This document shows, one piece after another, positions 14,001-35,071 of a DNA stretch of 64,000 nt. Positions within the stretch are counted from its first letter, which is position 1, and every line of letters starts with the position of its first letter. The notes under the pieces were generated by a model. That model made no database searches. It was not told the DNA's origin and was given only the letters and a program-made list of their open reading frames with translations. The stretch comes from Antennarius striatus (taxonomy: Eukaryota; Chordata; Actinopteri; Lophiiformes; Antennariidae): NCBI RefSeq assembly GCF_040054535.1, contig NC_090782.1:18451001-18515000 (forward strand), read 5' to 3'. The translations under genes and the position numbers were made by a program.

Positions 14001-15183
14001 AGAACAAGACGGAATTGCCGTGATTGAAAACACTGAAAGGTTTAACTGCTAAACTACAGCTTGTGAGCATTTGTGGATGTTTGCAGGACAATGCATACTT
14101 GATGAAAAATCCCTTTTTTTTTATGAGACCACAGATGTTTTGGTCGATTTGCATGTGTCCTCAGTTATTTACTGACATAATGCTTAATCCAACTGTAAAT
14201 AGAATTTATTGTGTAAAATCAATGTTCGCTTTTATTCATTTTGTGTTACTGAATGTTTTATTTCAGCCTTTGTTTCACACATATTAACCTGTGTAATTTA
14301 TTATCTCTTAAAAGCTGTAATTCCAAGAGGGGTTACAGACTGAGATGATCCAAACAGATTAATTAGTGTGAGTGTGAGTAATGTCTGTGTAGGTGTGCAC
14401 ACACTTATCTTTTTACCTGCTGGAGACCTTTTGTGGTATAAATATCGACTCTGCCACCTGCAGTCATTATGAGCTGGTCCTAATACACTAAATAAAATAC
14501 CCTGGTTTTGACTTGGAGGAAGAGTCACGGAGTAAACTGAGGTGAAGTCTGGGTCAGGGTAGCCTGTCCACAATGAATGAAAGTTATTGAATCATCTAAA
14601 CTATTAAATGTATGTGCACAAGCACATAAATTTAATGCTGTGCATATTATTAGAATCCCGGCGTAAATGTGGGCACCACTGGGCAGCCAGTGGCACAAAC
14701 ACATCACGGTAACCTTCAGCTGCATAACAAACTGATTATCCGCCTCATCCAAACAGACTGAATCCCAACGCTTGGTGGAGTTGGTAATATGAGGATAATT
14801 GAATAAAGGCTCATATCAGTAATAATCAATTTGAGGCTTCAGTGGGGGAGGAAAAGTGCAACGAAGAGCATTCAAGTTAGGTAAAGCAGATTAGGAGTTC
14901 CTTCAGGCACACCAAGGTATTTCTGTGGGCATTCCAATCGCTACCATTGTCATCTTCATCAGTACAGGTAAAAGTGCAATAGTTAACAACACAAGAGAAC
15001 TTTCATTAAATATTATACTTAAATAAATGATCAGTCTTGTGAATGCATCTCTTGGGTCATCCTCTTCATATATACCTCTGTCTACTTTTCATTAAACACC
15101 GAGTGGTGAGCTGTCCTGTAAATAGCTGACAGTTAAAACAAACAGAAGAGGAAGGGATGTAGCAGAAAAGAGCAGGTGCATAC
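8061..15183. other. AT-rich non-coding DNA (probable yjefn3 intron 1)
   Basis: About 7 kb with no recognisable exon. Poly(T) runs lie near 11719-11735 and 11811-11825. I looked on the minus strand for the next exons of a YjeF_N protein (a GQQQL-like and a CGPxxNG-like segment) and did not find them, so they probably lie left of the window. Confidence 0.45.
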
Positions 15184-15242
15184 CTGAGGTATCGCAGTGG
15201 TTCTATGGTTTCAGCCTCTGCTTCAGCTGAGCTGTGGTTCAT
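15184..15242 (-). CDS. yjefn3: yjefn3 first coding exon (partial gene)
   Basis: Reading the minus strand, an ATG at 15242-15240 opens 19 codons, MNHSSAEAEAETIEPLRYL, plus two bases AG. A donor reading GTATGC follows at 15183. The peptide resembles, as I remember it, the start of fish YjeF N-terminal domain-containing protein 3, where ETIEPLRYL is followed by serine; the AG left at the donor would begin such a serine codon. YJEFN3 is a relative of the NAD(P)HX epimerase/ApoA-I-binding protein (NAXE/AIBP) family. It lies on the same strand as and downstream of gatad2a, as in human 19p13.11. No other exon is visible in the 15 kb to the left, so intron 1 seems to exceed 15 kb or to leave the window. 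The exon is too short for the call to rest on sequence alone; position and splice phase add support. Confidence 0.7.
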
Positions 15243-15720
15243 CTTGTCCGTCTGTTTTCACCCAACACGGTTTTAGTAGATATGAGAAAGGATGAGCTTA
15301 GCCACCTCAAAGAAAACACTTCCTTTCTTTCTCTTTGAGTATGACTGAATGAACACACTGCCTAGCTCTATGCCTTAAAAAGAGACTGAGAATCGGAAAG
15401 AGCTTCCTCCCTCTATGGCTCTCTCAGTATATGTGGGTGGCTGTTGATTGGTTCAGACACTGGAAGGTAATTACTGGCTGCTCCTCGCTCGGAATCTTGC
15501 CTATCACTGCCTCTCCTCTCTGTCTTTTTCCCAGTGAGTCTCTGGTTCACTCTCTTAAAAACCAGCTGGCTCTGTGTGTGTCAGCTGCACTCACTGGGAA
15601 AACCAGCCAATTAAGAACCAGGACCCATGATGCTCGCTGGCTGATTGGCTCAGGCTTCTGCAATCATAGTTGTTCAGTTACCCAGGATGCAGCCTCCCCA
15701 CCCTCCATAAAATTCACACA
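15243..15720 (-). promoter_or_regulatory. Likely yjefn3 5' UTR and promoter region
   Basis: Sequence just upstream of the yjefn3 start. Two GATTGG (inverted CCAAT) boxes occur, in TTGATTGGTTCAG near 15444-15456 and CTGATTGGCTCAG near 15640-15652, within two loosely similar stretches. No clear TATA box was seen. The promoter role is inferred from position. Confidence 0.4.
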
Positions 15721-15741
15721 CACACACACACACACACACAC
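15715..15741. repeat. Short (CA)n repeat
   Basis: About 13 CA units upstream of the yjefn3 first exon. Confidence 0.9.
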
Positions 15742-17235
15742 TGACACATGGTCCTCGGTGGAAAAGAGAATCTAGAGCAAAGAAACAGTCAGTGCCTAAC
15801 GGACAGAACATCCTTCACATGATGGTGAGAGATAAATGAAGCTCATTGCTACGGCTCATACTAACACTGTATTGCCTGAAGGGGGTCACATGAAACACAC
15901 TGTGGAGTTCTCAGTGAAAATGAATGAACCCTGATGGGACTCTGATGCGTTCAGATTTGATCATATGTATTTAGGGCAAACATGAGAGACTAAAAATCCC
16001 CTCATTGAAATGTAAATATACAACATAACCCAGCAAATGCAGACACAGAAAGCAAGGGGATGTATAGTAGTAACACAGGGAGAACCTGTGGCTGCCAAGG
16101 AATGAAGCTTGTAAGTGGGTCGTGGTGATAAACAATACCAGGCTTTCTTCTGTAAAGGTCTCCCCTCTCCCTCCCTCCAGTTTGCTCTGACTATAGAGTT
16201 CATGGTCAGCTCCTGCAGCTCAGCCCAGAGTCATGGCTGTGGTCTCTACCAACGCCACGACGGAAGTCTCTCTTTTCTATATTCCACCAGAGATTCCCAT
16301 TAAGAATGAGGATCAATATGATATAAAATCCGTCCTTGCAAGTGAAGGCAAACAACTGCAGCAGAATGTTGGCAGGTTCTGCCACCTAGTGGTCATACTT
16401 TGTTCTTGCAGTTTTGAACAAAACGGTCTTTCATACAAAACAATGTGACAATAGTGATACTGCAGCTGCTCACTAAACCCAGGTTTTATTAACAGGCTGC
16501 ATTTACCTTTGCGAGGAACAAGTTTGAATCTTTAAAATGTTAAAAATGGATGTGTTTTTTCCTTTAATCCCGATTACATGGAGAAGTTTGTAATGGTTTA
16601 TTACAATAAAGTATTTACAGAAGTTTTCTCTTTTTCAGATCCGCTCGAGGTCTCTCAGGCATGCGAATCTACTGTATGTATAAATACCGTTTCTCCGGGA
16701 ACACTAACATAAGACCAGTTGTTAATAATCCAGAACCTCCCATACCAGTGGGAGAAAATGAGAGATTTTTCGTAACTTACTTTTCACTCTATCAAGTCTG
16801 TCACACAATCAATCAGCACATTTTTGCAAGTAATTCCTTTTGAACTGACATAATTAGACAACATATTAATATAAACTAATATATGAATGCATGCAGGGAG
16901 TTTAGGTTCCATGCAACAACTAGTTTCACAACATACATGTCAAGCTTTTCAGAAAAAAGCTCAAACATTAGCTTGTGTATGATTTCAACTTTCAACTTTG
17001 GTTTTGAGTGTGTGAACCTACACTTGTAGAAAGGATTTTTTTTTTGTCTAGTCCTATATGATATTAAATATAAGCTTGGCAATAGACCAAAACCGAAGTT
17101 GTTCGTTTCCAAAACCACAAATCCAAACATTGACAGTCAGAACAGAAAAAAAGAAATTATGATTCATGTCTAGAAGTATCACTGAAGTTCTGATGGACTT
17201 AAACATCATATATTAATCACCAGAACAACCATGAA
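15742..17235. other. Intergenic DNA between gatad2a 3' end and yjefn3
   Basis: No gene recognised. Short open frames here lack family resemblance and splice context. Confidence 0.45.
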
Positions 17236-19713
17236 CAAGGGGTTAAAATTAGTTTTTATTATTTCATAGAGCAAAAAAAAACAAACAAAAACATTTCTCA
17301 TACAATGTATTATCCTTTGGGGCTACACTGCAAACAGCAGAGCTTCAACCCCAAATTAACGGAATGGTGATGTTGTTGAACAGCAGCAGCAGCAGGCAGT
17401 AGTCAGGACAGCACAAGGTTACACCTAGGGTATAAAATGATGGGTTCATTCCAGATTGCTTATTTTGCATCCACAGGAAGCAGACTGCCATTTTCTACCT
17501 GTCAGGAATGTACAGACAACCTGGGAGAAGCCTAGAGACTACTTTGAGACAGAAAAACATGACGTTGAGCAACTGAAAAATAAATTTTATATGTTTGCAT
17601 TTCCATCTGCAAAACTGTTCATAATGCATTACAGCACCATCCTTAATGAAACCCAAAATGTTAAATGATGACATCCCAGCACAGAGGGGTTCAATTCCAC
17701 CCGTCTCTGTAATGGAGCCTGACAATAATTGGTGAATTTAAAAGTGAATTCTAGATATAGGACACAAATTCAACAGGACAGCAAGACGCCAGGTTTGCAA
17801 TGACAATGTGACGAGATGATTATGATGACCTTTTAAATGTGAAAATTTAAAAAATGGGATAGACAAAAGAAAAAAGTCTGCTGGGGTAGTCAGACTGTGT
17901 TTGTAGACTTGTATTGCTTTCAAAACACACATATTGAAATACACATATATGTTACCAATGTTAATCCATCAAATTCAATACATCAATATTCTGTTTAAAT
18001 GTGAAATTTAGTGACAATTTCCCTTCAGCCACTAAAATGTCTTAACAAAGCCACTGCTGTGTGGCACATTCACAGCAACTGAACTACCCCAGCGACTGAA
18101 TCGCAGAAAACAGCACATTTCTATTAAAACCACTCCGTGAGTTTAATGTAGGACATTTTGTACTTCACCAGCTTATCCTGTGCTGCTGCGACCTGATAAA
18201 AATGCAATAGAGCTTGTGTGAAAGGCATAGTTAGCTAAATTTAAGGACCTGACATAAATCATACACAACTTGATGTTAAAGACTAAGAAATTCTGTCATT
18301 TGTTGCCATAAGGTTTTTTTTTTCTTTTTTTTGCATAACTACATTCTGAAAGTTGTCCAGCTTCTCTCAGACCAAATGGGAAGGTTAGCGTGAGACACTG
18401 GACACACAATAGAAACAAATCCGTTTAAGTGGAGATCAATTCAAACTTAGGGCATACAAATATAACTTTACTAGCATGACCCTATAAATAAACCCAGAGA
18501 CAGTTTGTCTATAGAAGAAAAATAATGCACCACAACCTATGACTAAAAGCAAAACAATGTCAAAAATATGACATTCCTTACACCCCCTCAGTTTAGCATG
18601 AATTCATGTTTCTAGAGAGGGTTCAAATAAACTAGAAACCTTCTAGCAGAAGGGATTCCATTTGGGCTCCACTAGTTCTTTGGAAGTTTTCTTTTAACAA
18701 TATTCAATAAGAATAGTCCTCCAAGCATACACTCTGTGTCTTTACATGAGTCGAAACCTTAACCTTTATTCTCCTCCTTCATCTTAGAAAAACAAAAGTA
18801 TTTAAAAGTAGGCCACAACATGAAACCCATCAGATGTAAAACCACCTCAACAGTAACAGCCTGTAAATTCAGACCTCAACAATAGGCCACTTCCAAAGTA
18901 TTGGGGAGCACAATATTCCAAACACAGTATATGACTTGTAGAAGAAAAGACAAAATTCTAACACTCAGCCATACAAAATACTCCAACACACATTGACTTT
19001 TCTACTATGCACGCCGTGAGAGAAGAGGCAGTCTGTGTGATGATATATCCTTTTTACAGTCCTGTTTCATTATTCAATTTTGCAAAGCTGAAGCAGTTAT
19101 TCCATGGATGGTCCTCGAAGCTCAAACACTGTCACTGTGATGAGGTCTTCAGTTTCCATTATGTTCTGTTCAGCCACAATTGACCAAAGTCTGACTGGCT
19201 CAGACTTGAGGGAGGGAGGGAAGGAGAGTAGAACGTAGGGCGAGCGTTTTGCCGTGATAATAGCAATTCTTGTTTTTTTCCTCTGCCTGATCCAGAGGCA
19301 GTGGGGCTCAGAATTTTTTTCCCCCCTCTTGGAAGGTTCACCTAATACCGCAGGGAGGGAGAGTCAACATCGCTTTAGATGTTTGTCAAATTGTACAAGA
19401 CCATGTAAATCCAAACCCTCATTAATGGGTACCCATATTTGAGGGATTCATTGCAGTAGAATCCCAGAATCCCATGCTGTCACGGAACAACTCCGACTGG
19501 GGAGGAGGGATTTCGGTAGGTAAATGGTAGCAGAAATATCTGAGGAAGAGGTGAAGGATTGCCTGTATCTCTCAAATTAATCAGGCAAATTCTCCTCTGC
19601 ACCATTTGAACCAGAGGCAGAGTTCATAGACCAGATTACAATGATAGAGAGAATGGCTGTTATTGACATTAGGAGGGGTAATAGTTATGATGTCAGTAGG
19701 AAGTGAGATTACA
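17236..19713 (-). other. gatad2a: gatad2a 3' UTR (inferred)
   Basis: Region after the gatad2a stop codon at 19716-19714. A possible poly(A) signal AATAAA in transcript sense lies at 17260-17255, which would give a 3' UTR of about 2.4 kb. No splice sites or other gene signs interrupt it. The end point is inference from that signal; other AATAAA hexamers could be used instead. Confidence 0.45.
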
Positions 19714-28769
<9,056 letters not shown>

Positions 28770-29004
28770 GGCTGTTTTCACCCTGAAAAGAGAGAAGACA
28801 GTTTGAAATATCTACAAACAACATAGAGAATACCCAAATCATTCAAAAAATAAGAAATGTAGTGGACCACCAACAAAGAAGTATTCTTATCCATTCAGTG
28901 AAAGTGTGCCCTTAATAAGGTAAAACTGGAAGCTAGAGTAAAACTGAAGACTCGACTTGACAGAACACAGGCAACTAGTATATAGTAACTACAGCCTTTT
29001 ATTT

Positions 29005-29186
29005 TCTCAAAAACCAAGTGCCCCATGTAATCCAGTGCACCATATGTATGAAAACAGTTTTAAAATAGGCCATTAATTGAAGGTGCACCTTATAATCCAT
29101 TACGTATCATATGTGAACAAAGTTTTACAATGTGCCATTCCTTGAAGGTGTGCCTTATAATCCTTATAGTGTGGAAAATGCTGTAC
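29005..29186. mobile_element. Degenerate copy of a 'TATAAGGCGCAC' terminal-repeat element
   Basis: The right part reads GTGTGCCTTATAATCCTTAT then GTGGAAAATGCTGTA, a decayed version of the ends seen at 51976-53708 and 55884-56075. The inner motif GGTGCACCTTATAATCC is repeated as in those copies. It is an old non-autonomous DNA transposon. Confidence 0.6.
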
Positions 29187-29854
29187 TGAACAACCTTCAA
29201 CAAGAAGCCACTGACCAATAAAAAAAAACAACCAGTGAATGGGTCGTGAGTCGCTATCCTTATAAAAACCATTTCAGGCTGTCAAAAACCAGACATATAG
29301 TTTGAAACTACTAACTATATTTTCCTTTCTTTTTTCCGCTTGTTTCCTCAGTGGTGCCTATGCTTTGAGCACCTGACTATTATCTTCTTTCTCTTACATG
29401 CTGCAATACGTGTTTCTTTCATGTAATAGAAACAGCACAAGTAAATACAGCATGCCACAAAACTAACTGTCCATGTTAACCATGGTGTGCTGCATGGATT
29501 TTAAATGAGGCCTCAAGGCAAATACTTTGCTTGGTCTGATTTCTAGTAATAGAGATATATGGATTATTCGATGAATACTTTCAACCCAATTTGAAATAAA
29601 AGTTAATCACAAAAAACAAACAAACACAAGTGACACCTCGTGTCTCAGAGCAGATCAATGGTCCAGGGAGAACCAGGAGGCTTGATAGTGTGTTAAAGGA
29701 ATGGGGAGGATGGAGTTAGAGAATAATCTGGTTCAGGGCAAACTATGAATTAATGACAATTTGACAAGTTATCAAGGGGTTGGAAGTCTGACTGAAGCTC
29801 ATTTTATGCATCGGAAATTTCAATGGGTTCCTTAAGAAGCTTATTCTTATTTAG

Positions 29855-29912
29855 ATAAATAGATAGATATATACTTTAATAATCCCAAGGGAAATTCAGG
29901 GTGACATCTGCT
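29855..29912 (-). mobile_element. LINE 3' tail remnant, reverse orientation
   Basis: The stretch AGATAGATATATACTTTAAT followed by AATCCCAAGGGAAATTC is the reverse complement of the same type of LINE tail as at 26622. Sequence up to about 30170 may belong to the element but is not diagnostic. Confidence 0.55.
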
Positions 29913-30860
29913 CACAAGAGATACAATAAATACACATAACAGTGACTGGCACAGCCAAAAGACGTTACATAAATTACATAATTAAAATAATAACATTAAC
30001 TATAACAACAGAAAAACAGAAGAACCTAACATAAAAAGAAGCATAGGAACATGAAAGAAAAAAGAAGCATTAGATGTAGACGATGTAGGATCAGAACACG
30101 TGGATGAACCGAGCTGTAAACTGACACCAAGGACCCCACAAAGTATCACACAGAGAAAAGTGGGATACTTTTCTAAATATTTACTTATTCTTATTTAGGC
30201 TTATACTGTTTATCGGGTCCTAAATACAGTTCCCTTGCACTCAAGTTACAGGTTTCTGCAGTTGTGAAAAGCAGCATCTGTAAATTTAATGGAAAACGCT
30301 GTAAACATTGTAAAACTCCAACAATGACCTCATATTTTGTTTTGTTTGATGAGCATGGGCAGATTGCTAAAAATATTTGCCGCTAAACTAAAAGCAATGA
30401 TCTACTACGTGATACAAATATATGAATAATGTCTATTCATAATAACAGACACAGGTCAGGTCGATAACAGCAGGTTATTACTGCTTGAAATGGCATACTA
30501 TATGCATTCACACCTCAGTAACATGATGAAAATCATATTTACTAATTACATGGGTTTTTTTAAAACCCAAGATATTAGTAAGTAATGTCAAATTAATTAA
30601 TAGACCTTATTCATGATTTAAATAGGTTTAAAAAACTGTGTTGTGGCCCATGCTACAGTTTCACAAAGCTTCTTAATAATCTGGTCAGTTGCATTTTATA
30701 ACCATATTGTTCAAATAATTCACACATCTGTTCATACACAGCAAAATGTGCTTCAACAGTTGAGCATAAACACCAGGTAACATTTACACCAAGCATAACG
30801 AAGTAGGTCAGACGCTTGACATGGAGCAACCACTTTCAGTACGTAAAATACACTGATCAT

Positions 30861-30887
30861 AATAATAATAATAATAATAATAATAAC
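30861..30887. repeat. (AAT)n microsatellite
   Basis: About nine AAT units, lying just beyond the 3' end of the minus-strand SINE; it may be the SINE tail. Confidence 0.9.
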
Positions 30888-31264
30888 CATTATTTTAATT
30901 TTTTTAATTACACATCACACTTCACATGTACATATATGTGTTAATTACACACACAGCGGTTACAGGCCCCAGAACACAGCACACACTAGGGGCCTGTAGG
31001 CATGCAGTTAGTATAGAGAGGACATACAGAAGTACAAGGAGGTGGAGTGACGGGTCGCGCACGAGGGTCGCGCCCCAATGAGCATCTCGTAGGGGGGACG
31101 GCGCCTTGCTCAAGGGCGCCTCGGCAGTGGCTGGGAGGTGAGCTGACGCCTCCCACCATCAGCTCACACTCCAATGGTTCTTCTGGCGGGAGCGGGATTC
31201 GAACCCCCGATGGGCGAGCCTGTCTTTAAGACGTTTTGCTCTACCGCTGAGCCACTGCCGCCCC
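30888..31264 (-). mobile_element. tRNA-derived SINE, copy 1
   Basis: Read on the minus strand it starts GGGGCGGCAGTGGCTCAGCG, a tRNA-like head with an A box (TGGCTCAGCGG) and a B box (GGTTCGAATCC). A body follows with GAGCAAGGCGCCGTCCCCCC and a paired GGCCTGTA/TACAGGCCCC segment. It shares head and body with the copy at 42765-43166, so it is a genuine dispersed family and not a tRNA gene: the middle of the tRNA fold is not kept. Confidence 0.85.
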
Positions 31265-31266
31265 AA

Positions 31267-31342
31267 CATCCAACATCCAAAAATCTGGGGAAGTAAAGGC
31301 CACTATCATGGTGGAGGTGCAAACAGGAGATGAGCCTGTCGA
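31267..31342 (+). pseudogene. Inverted 76-bp copy of gatad2a coding exon sequence
   Basis: This plus-strand segment matches the sense sequence of the first gatad2a coding exon at 28567-28492 (minus strand), the same 76-nt length with only about three differences and no gaps by eye. It starts with CATCCAACATCC and ends with GCCTGTCGA. It lies 2 bp beyond the 5' end of SINE copy 1. Because the gene runs on the minus strand, the copy is inverted relative to it. It carries neither exon border, so it cannot show whether it came from RNA or DNA. Confidence 0.9.
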
Positions 31343-31469
31343 GATAATAATCAGCCATAATATTCAAACCATTAACCATTAACACTGATTACCTCATTGT
31401 CATGGCACCTGCTAGTGGGTGGAATACATTAGGAAATTAAACATTTTGTCCTCAATGTTGATGTGTTAG

Positions 31470-32330
31470 ACGCAAGTACAATGGACAAAAAGGATTTGGG
31501 CAAGTTTGACATGAGCTAGATGACTTGGTTGGAAGATCTCCAAAAATGGAGTTCTGGTGGGGAGTTCCCCATCTGCAGTGGGTCAATATCTATCAAAAGT
31601 TGTGCAAGGAAAAAAATGTGTGAACTGCCAACTGGGTCAAGGGCACCCAAGACTCATCGCGCCAGGGGCACAAAGACTGGCCTGTATAGTCCAATTCAAC
31701 AGACAACACTCTTGTTTCTTGTTTAAACTAATTCTGGTTCTGACAGAAAGGTATCAGAATAGATATTGCAATGTTTGTTGCATATGGGACCTTATTGTTG
31801 CAGAATAATCAGGGTGCCCATGCTGACTGCCGTCCACTACCAAAGCAACAACATAGGGAAGTTGAGCATTAGAACTGGACCATGCAGAAATGGAAGAAAG
31901 TGGCCTGGTCCAATGAAATACATTTTCTTTCCCATCATACTGAATGTATGATATGTGTCAGTCACTTATCGCCAGAGGCAGATTGATGCTTTTGGGAAAA
32001 GTTATGTTGGGAAGCTTCAAGTCCTGCCATCTACACGGTTGGTATTTTGACATGCATCACATACCAAGGCCTTGTTGAAGACCATGTGCTCTCTGTCACG
32101 TTCTCATGGAAACTGTTCTCACTGAGGGCAGGATAATGTTCCCTGCCACAATGCAAAATGGTTCAGGAAAAGTTAGAGAAAATTAGTTTGAGGCTTTGAT
32201 TGGGCTCCAAATTCCCCAGGTCTCAATCCAATCAAGCATCTGTGGGATGTGCAGGATAATCAAGTCCAATCCATGGAGGCCCCACTTTCAAACTTAAAGG
32301 AGTTATAGGAGGGCTTTATCAGTTTTATAG
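31470..32330 (+). pseudogene. Tc1-like DDE transposase relic
   Basis: Broken transposase of the Tc1/mariner superfamily. Recognisable pieces in order are a helix-turn-helix region with many stops, NWTMQKWKKVAWSNE near 31873-31918, QDNVPCHNAKW near 32129-32161, and PNSPGLNPIKHLWDV near 32209-32253. The family's catalytic triad is D, D, E. Here the first position (normally WSDES) is asparagine and the third (normally SPDLNPIE) is lysine, with the nearby aspartate changed to glycine. Together with stop codons and frame breaks this leaves no activity. Confidence 0.85.
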
Positions 32331-32639
32331 ACAAAACAGGCATTGCTCATTTTCGGACTGTTTGGGTACTGGTAAGGCTTACTTTGGTTGTTATGAAAAA
32401 TTAATTAAGTGCATCCCTCCCAAAGACGGCATATTAACTAAAACTGCGCAAGCATTCATAAATCACTCCTTACTTTTATTTAGAAATGTCAAACTGACTT
32501 TTCCTCAAAATTAGTCACAAAAATTGAGAATATTTTAAGTTTCCATTGAATTATAAAACAAAACTTTCTCGCATTTTATGAGTTTAACCACCTTAGTTAA
32601 CACAATGTCAACTCAAAAGTAATATTGCTCAACCCTATG

Positions 32640-33535
32640 GCACCAGCAGACTCTTGAAGCCTCCCCATACTAACATTAAACCACCATATATCTGTGTAAC
32701 CCTGGGCTTGCACTGGGAGCTAGTATGACTAAGCCACTGCGGCTCAGTGTAAAAGAATTGAGCAAGCCACAAAAAGCCACATTCTGTGTCCAAGACAGTG
32801 GCGCAGCGCGTGGACGACCAACGCTCATCGCGGGGGGGAGAGGGGGGGGGTCTGGGGTGCCTCCTCTGGGAAATTTTTGAGAAAATGGGGTTGTTGTCCT
32901 GCATTCTGAGGGCAAAATCTTCTGTTCAGTTTACCTACAAAAATACACTAAAGTCAACAGTTCAAGCTGAACTATCTTTTTTCTGTCCTACTTTATGCAG
33001 GTATGAATGTGAGATTCAACAATTAAAAACTTGCATTCACTATGTGAAGATACAGTCATACAAAATATTACTCAATGTTTACTTGTAAGTTTTACTTAGA
33101 CTAGAAGACATTTCAACTTTGACCACCACCCACACCATTGGTATGCCATAGTTTATTTTATTTTTTTTAATTCAATAACATGAGTTTTCATTTCAATTTA
33201 AAAACGCATAAAAAATAGCAATCAAGGTGAATACACATTGACATGCATCGCTGGTTATTCCTGCCGGTCATAGGGAACAAAAGTCTAAGACTACAAACAA
33301 GTATTGATAATATCTTTCATTTACCTTCTGATCGGTCTGTCACCACTCCCCCCCCCCCTCTCAGCATTCACCATTTGTTTATTAATGAGGACTTTAACAC
33401 AAACTCTACTAGTGCACTTCCGGATGCTGTCAGCCAAAAGCATGCATGTACAGAATCACGTGACTACCTACTAAAAATCAGAAATGCAGTGAGGCCGTGC
33501 ATCTTGAAGCGCGAACAAGCAAGGGATTACTGCAA
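32640..33535. mobile_element. Old Tigger-like non-autonomous element, interrupted
   Basis: The left piece (about 32650-32705, CCCCATACTAACATTAAACC) and the right piece (about 33415-33533, with GACTACCTACTAAAAATCAG and a terminal AAGGGATTACTG) match the inner and right parts of the Tigger-like element at 56508-56861. About 0.7 kb of unrelated sequence separates them. Confidence 0.6.
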
Positions 33536-35016
33536 TTATTATTCGTGCAAAGTAAAAAAAACTAAACATGTGTACAACTGCACATTTTAGACTTCTGATA
33601 TGATTACATGATGCATTACTTGGGGTGAAAGCAAGTCCACATTTGCATACGCACCATTCTGCATATCTAATTCAGAAAATTTTCTTCATCTTTGTAACCC
33701 AGAGGGACATCATCATAGCTCCACATGACCATATCCCAAGACTACATGAGAGACAAACAGTGCTTCCCTGAAAACTGGTTCAAACTGGTCTGTGAGAGAA
33801 GGCACAGATTTAACCCCTGGTGAGACAAAGTGACAGGAGGGAGGTAGTGGAAAGATATGGGTGACTGTAGACCCATCCTACACAGGGAAAGGAGGAAGGA
33901 GTTACTTCAATGAGTGCCAGACACAGGTATGAACAAATAACAAATTAAATCCAGATGCAGTCAGGTCACCCATAGCTGAGAAACATAAATAATACTATTT
34001 ATGATATTTGATGCTAAAATATTCACATCTGTGTTGAAATATCAGTGTATGGAGCCAGAAAATGTACTTTGCTGTGCTACGCAAAGACCAATGTGGCCTG
34101 GTGTACCAACCCTGGACACAGGCTAATAAGATTCAAGAGACGACTGCTTGTATGTGGGCGTTTTTGTGTGCATATTCATAAACCACACAAGGTGCTTCAG
34201 GAACCATTTTACACCCTACAAGACTTAAGAAATGGTTGTTGCACATTGATCTGGTTGTAATAATATGGTGAACCTAGTAAGTTACCAATTGACTTAGGGA
34301 TGATGTGACATCAGCCCTGCTTGTTACCAGGACAGCTGTGGTTGCTAGTTTCAGGTCTGGAGACACATGGCAACTTTTTTCCCTGAAGAAATGGATTACA
34401 TCATGAGTTCAATGTTTCATGTGCTGAAAGCACTGCTGCTAAGTTACTGGGTGGACAGGTGGGTTAGGGCAGAGAAGACTAAAGCTTATGGGTGGTAATA
34501 CAGGAATTTATTTTCAGCAGAAATATAGCAGCTAGAAAGTAAGGGGTGGGTTTGTCAGTGGCCAACAGCAAAAAGAGTTCAGATCATTGGAACAGTTCAA
34601 GAAAAGCAATATAAACAAAAGGTCCAGCAGCAATACGACAAAATTAACCCTAAAGAAAAATTACAGTAATTTGTTATACAGCATTCAAAAATAATTCATG
34701 CAGAATCTGACCACAACTTTTTTTTTTAGTGCATTAAGTTCAAATGGAGAAAAAGCTTTAAAAAGAACAAACTGCAGGCAACTGTCAACAAAAACCCAAT
34801 AATTCACATGGATACAATTAATATAATTGGTTGGTATTTGTGTATTTATTAACTGGAATATTACAGTAAGCTTTTAATAATAGTTACATATTATAGCTCT
34901 AAGTGAACTTTTCCACAACAAATACAACATTCAATTGTGAGACTGAAAACAATATTTACAATCTCAATTTTCACAACACATTCAGGTTTATTTCAAATAC
35001 TGTATCCCAGCTGAGA

Positions 35017-35071
35017 AATTATAGATTGAAATTTAATAAACTCATTATATATTAAATTTCAATCTATAATT
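35017..35071. repeat. Perfect 21-bp inverted repeat, 13-nt loop
   Basis: Arms 35017-35037 and 35051-35071 are exact reverse complements. They lie in gatad2a intron 1. Confidence 0.95.

Noticed and set aside
31180..31264. tRNA-like sequence with A and B boxes (also at 42765)
   Set aside because: The middle does not fold as a tRNA, and the body and tail are shared between both copies, so these are SINE heads.
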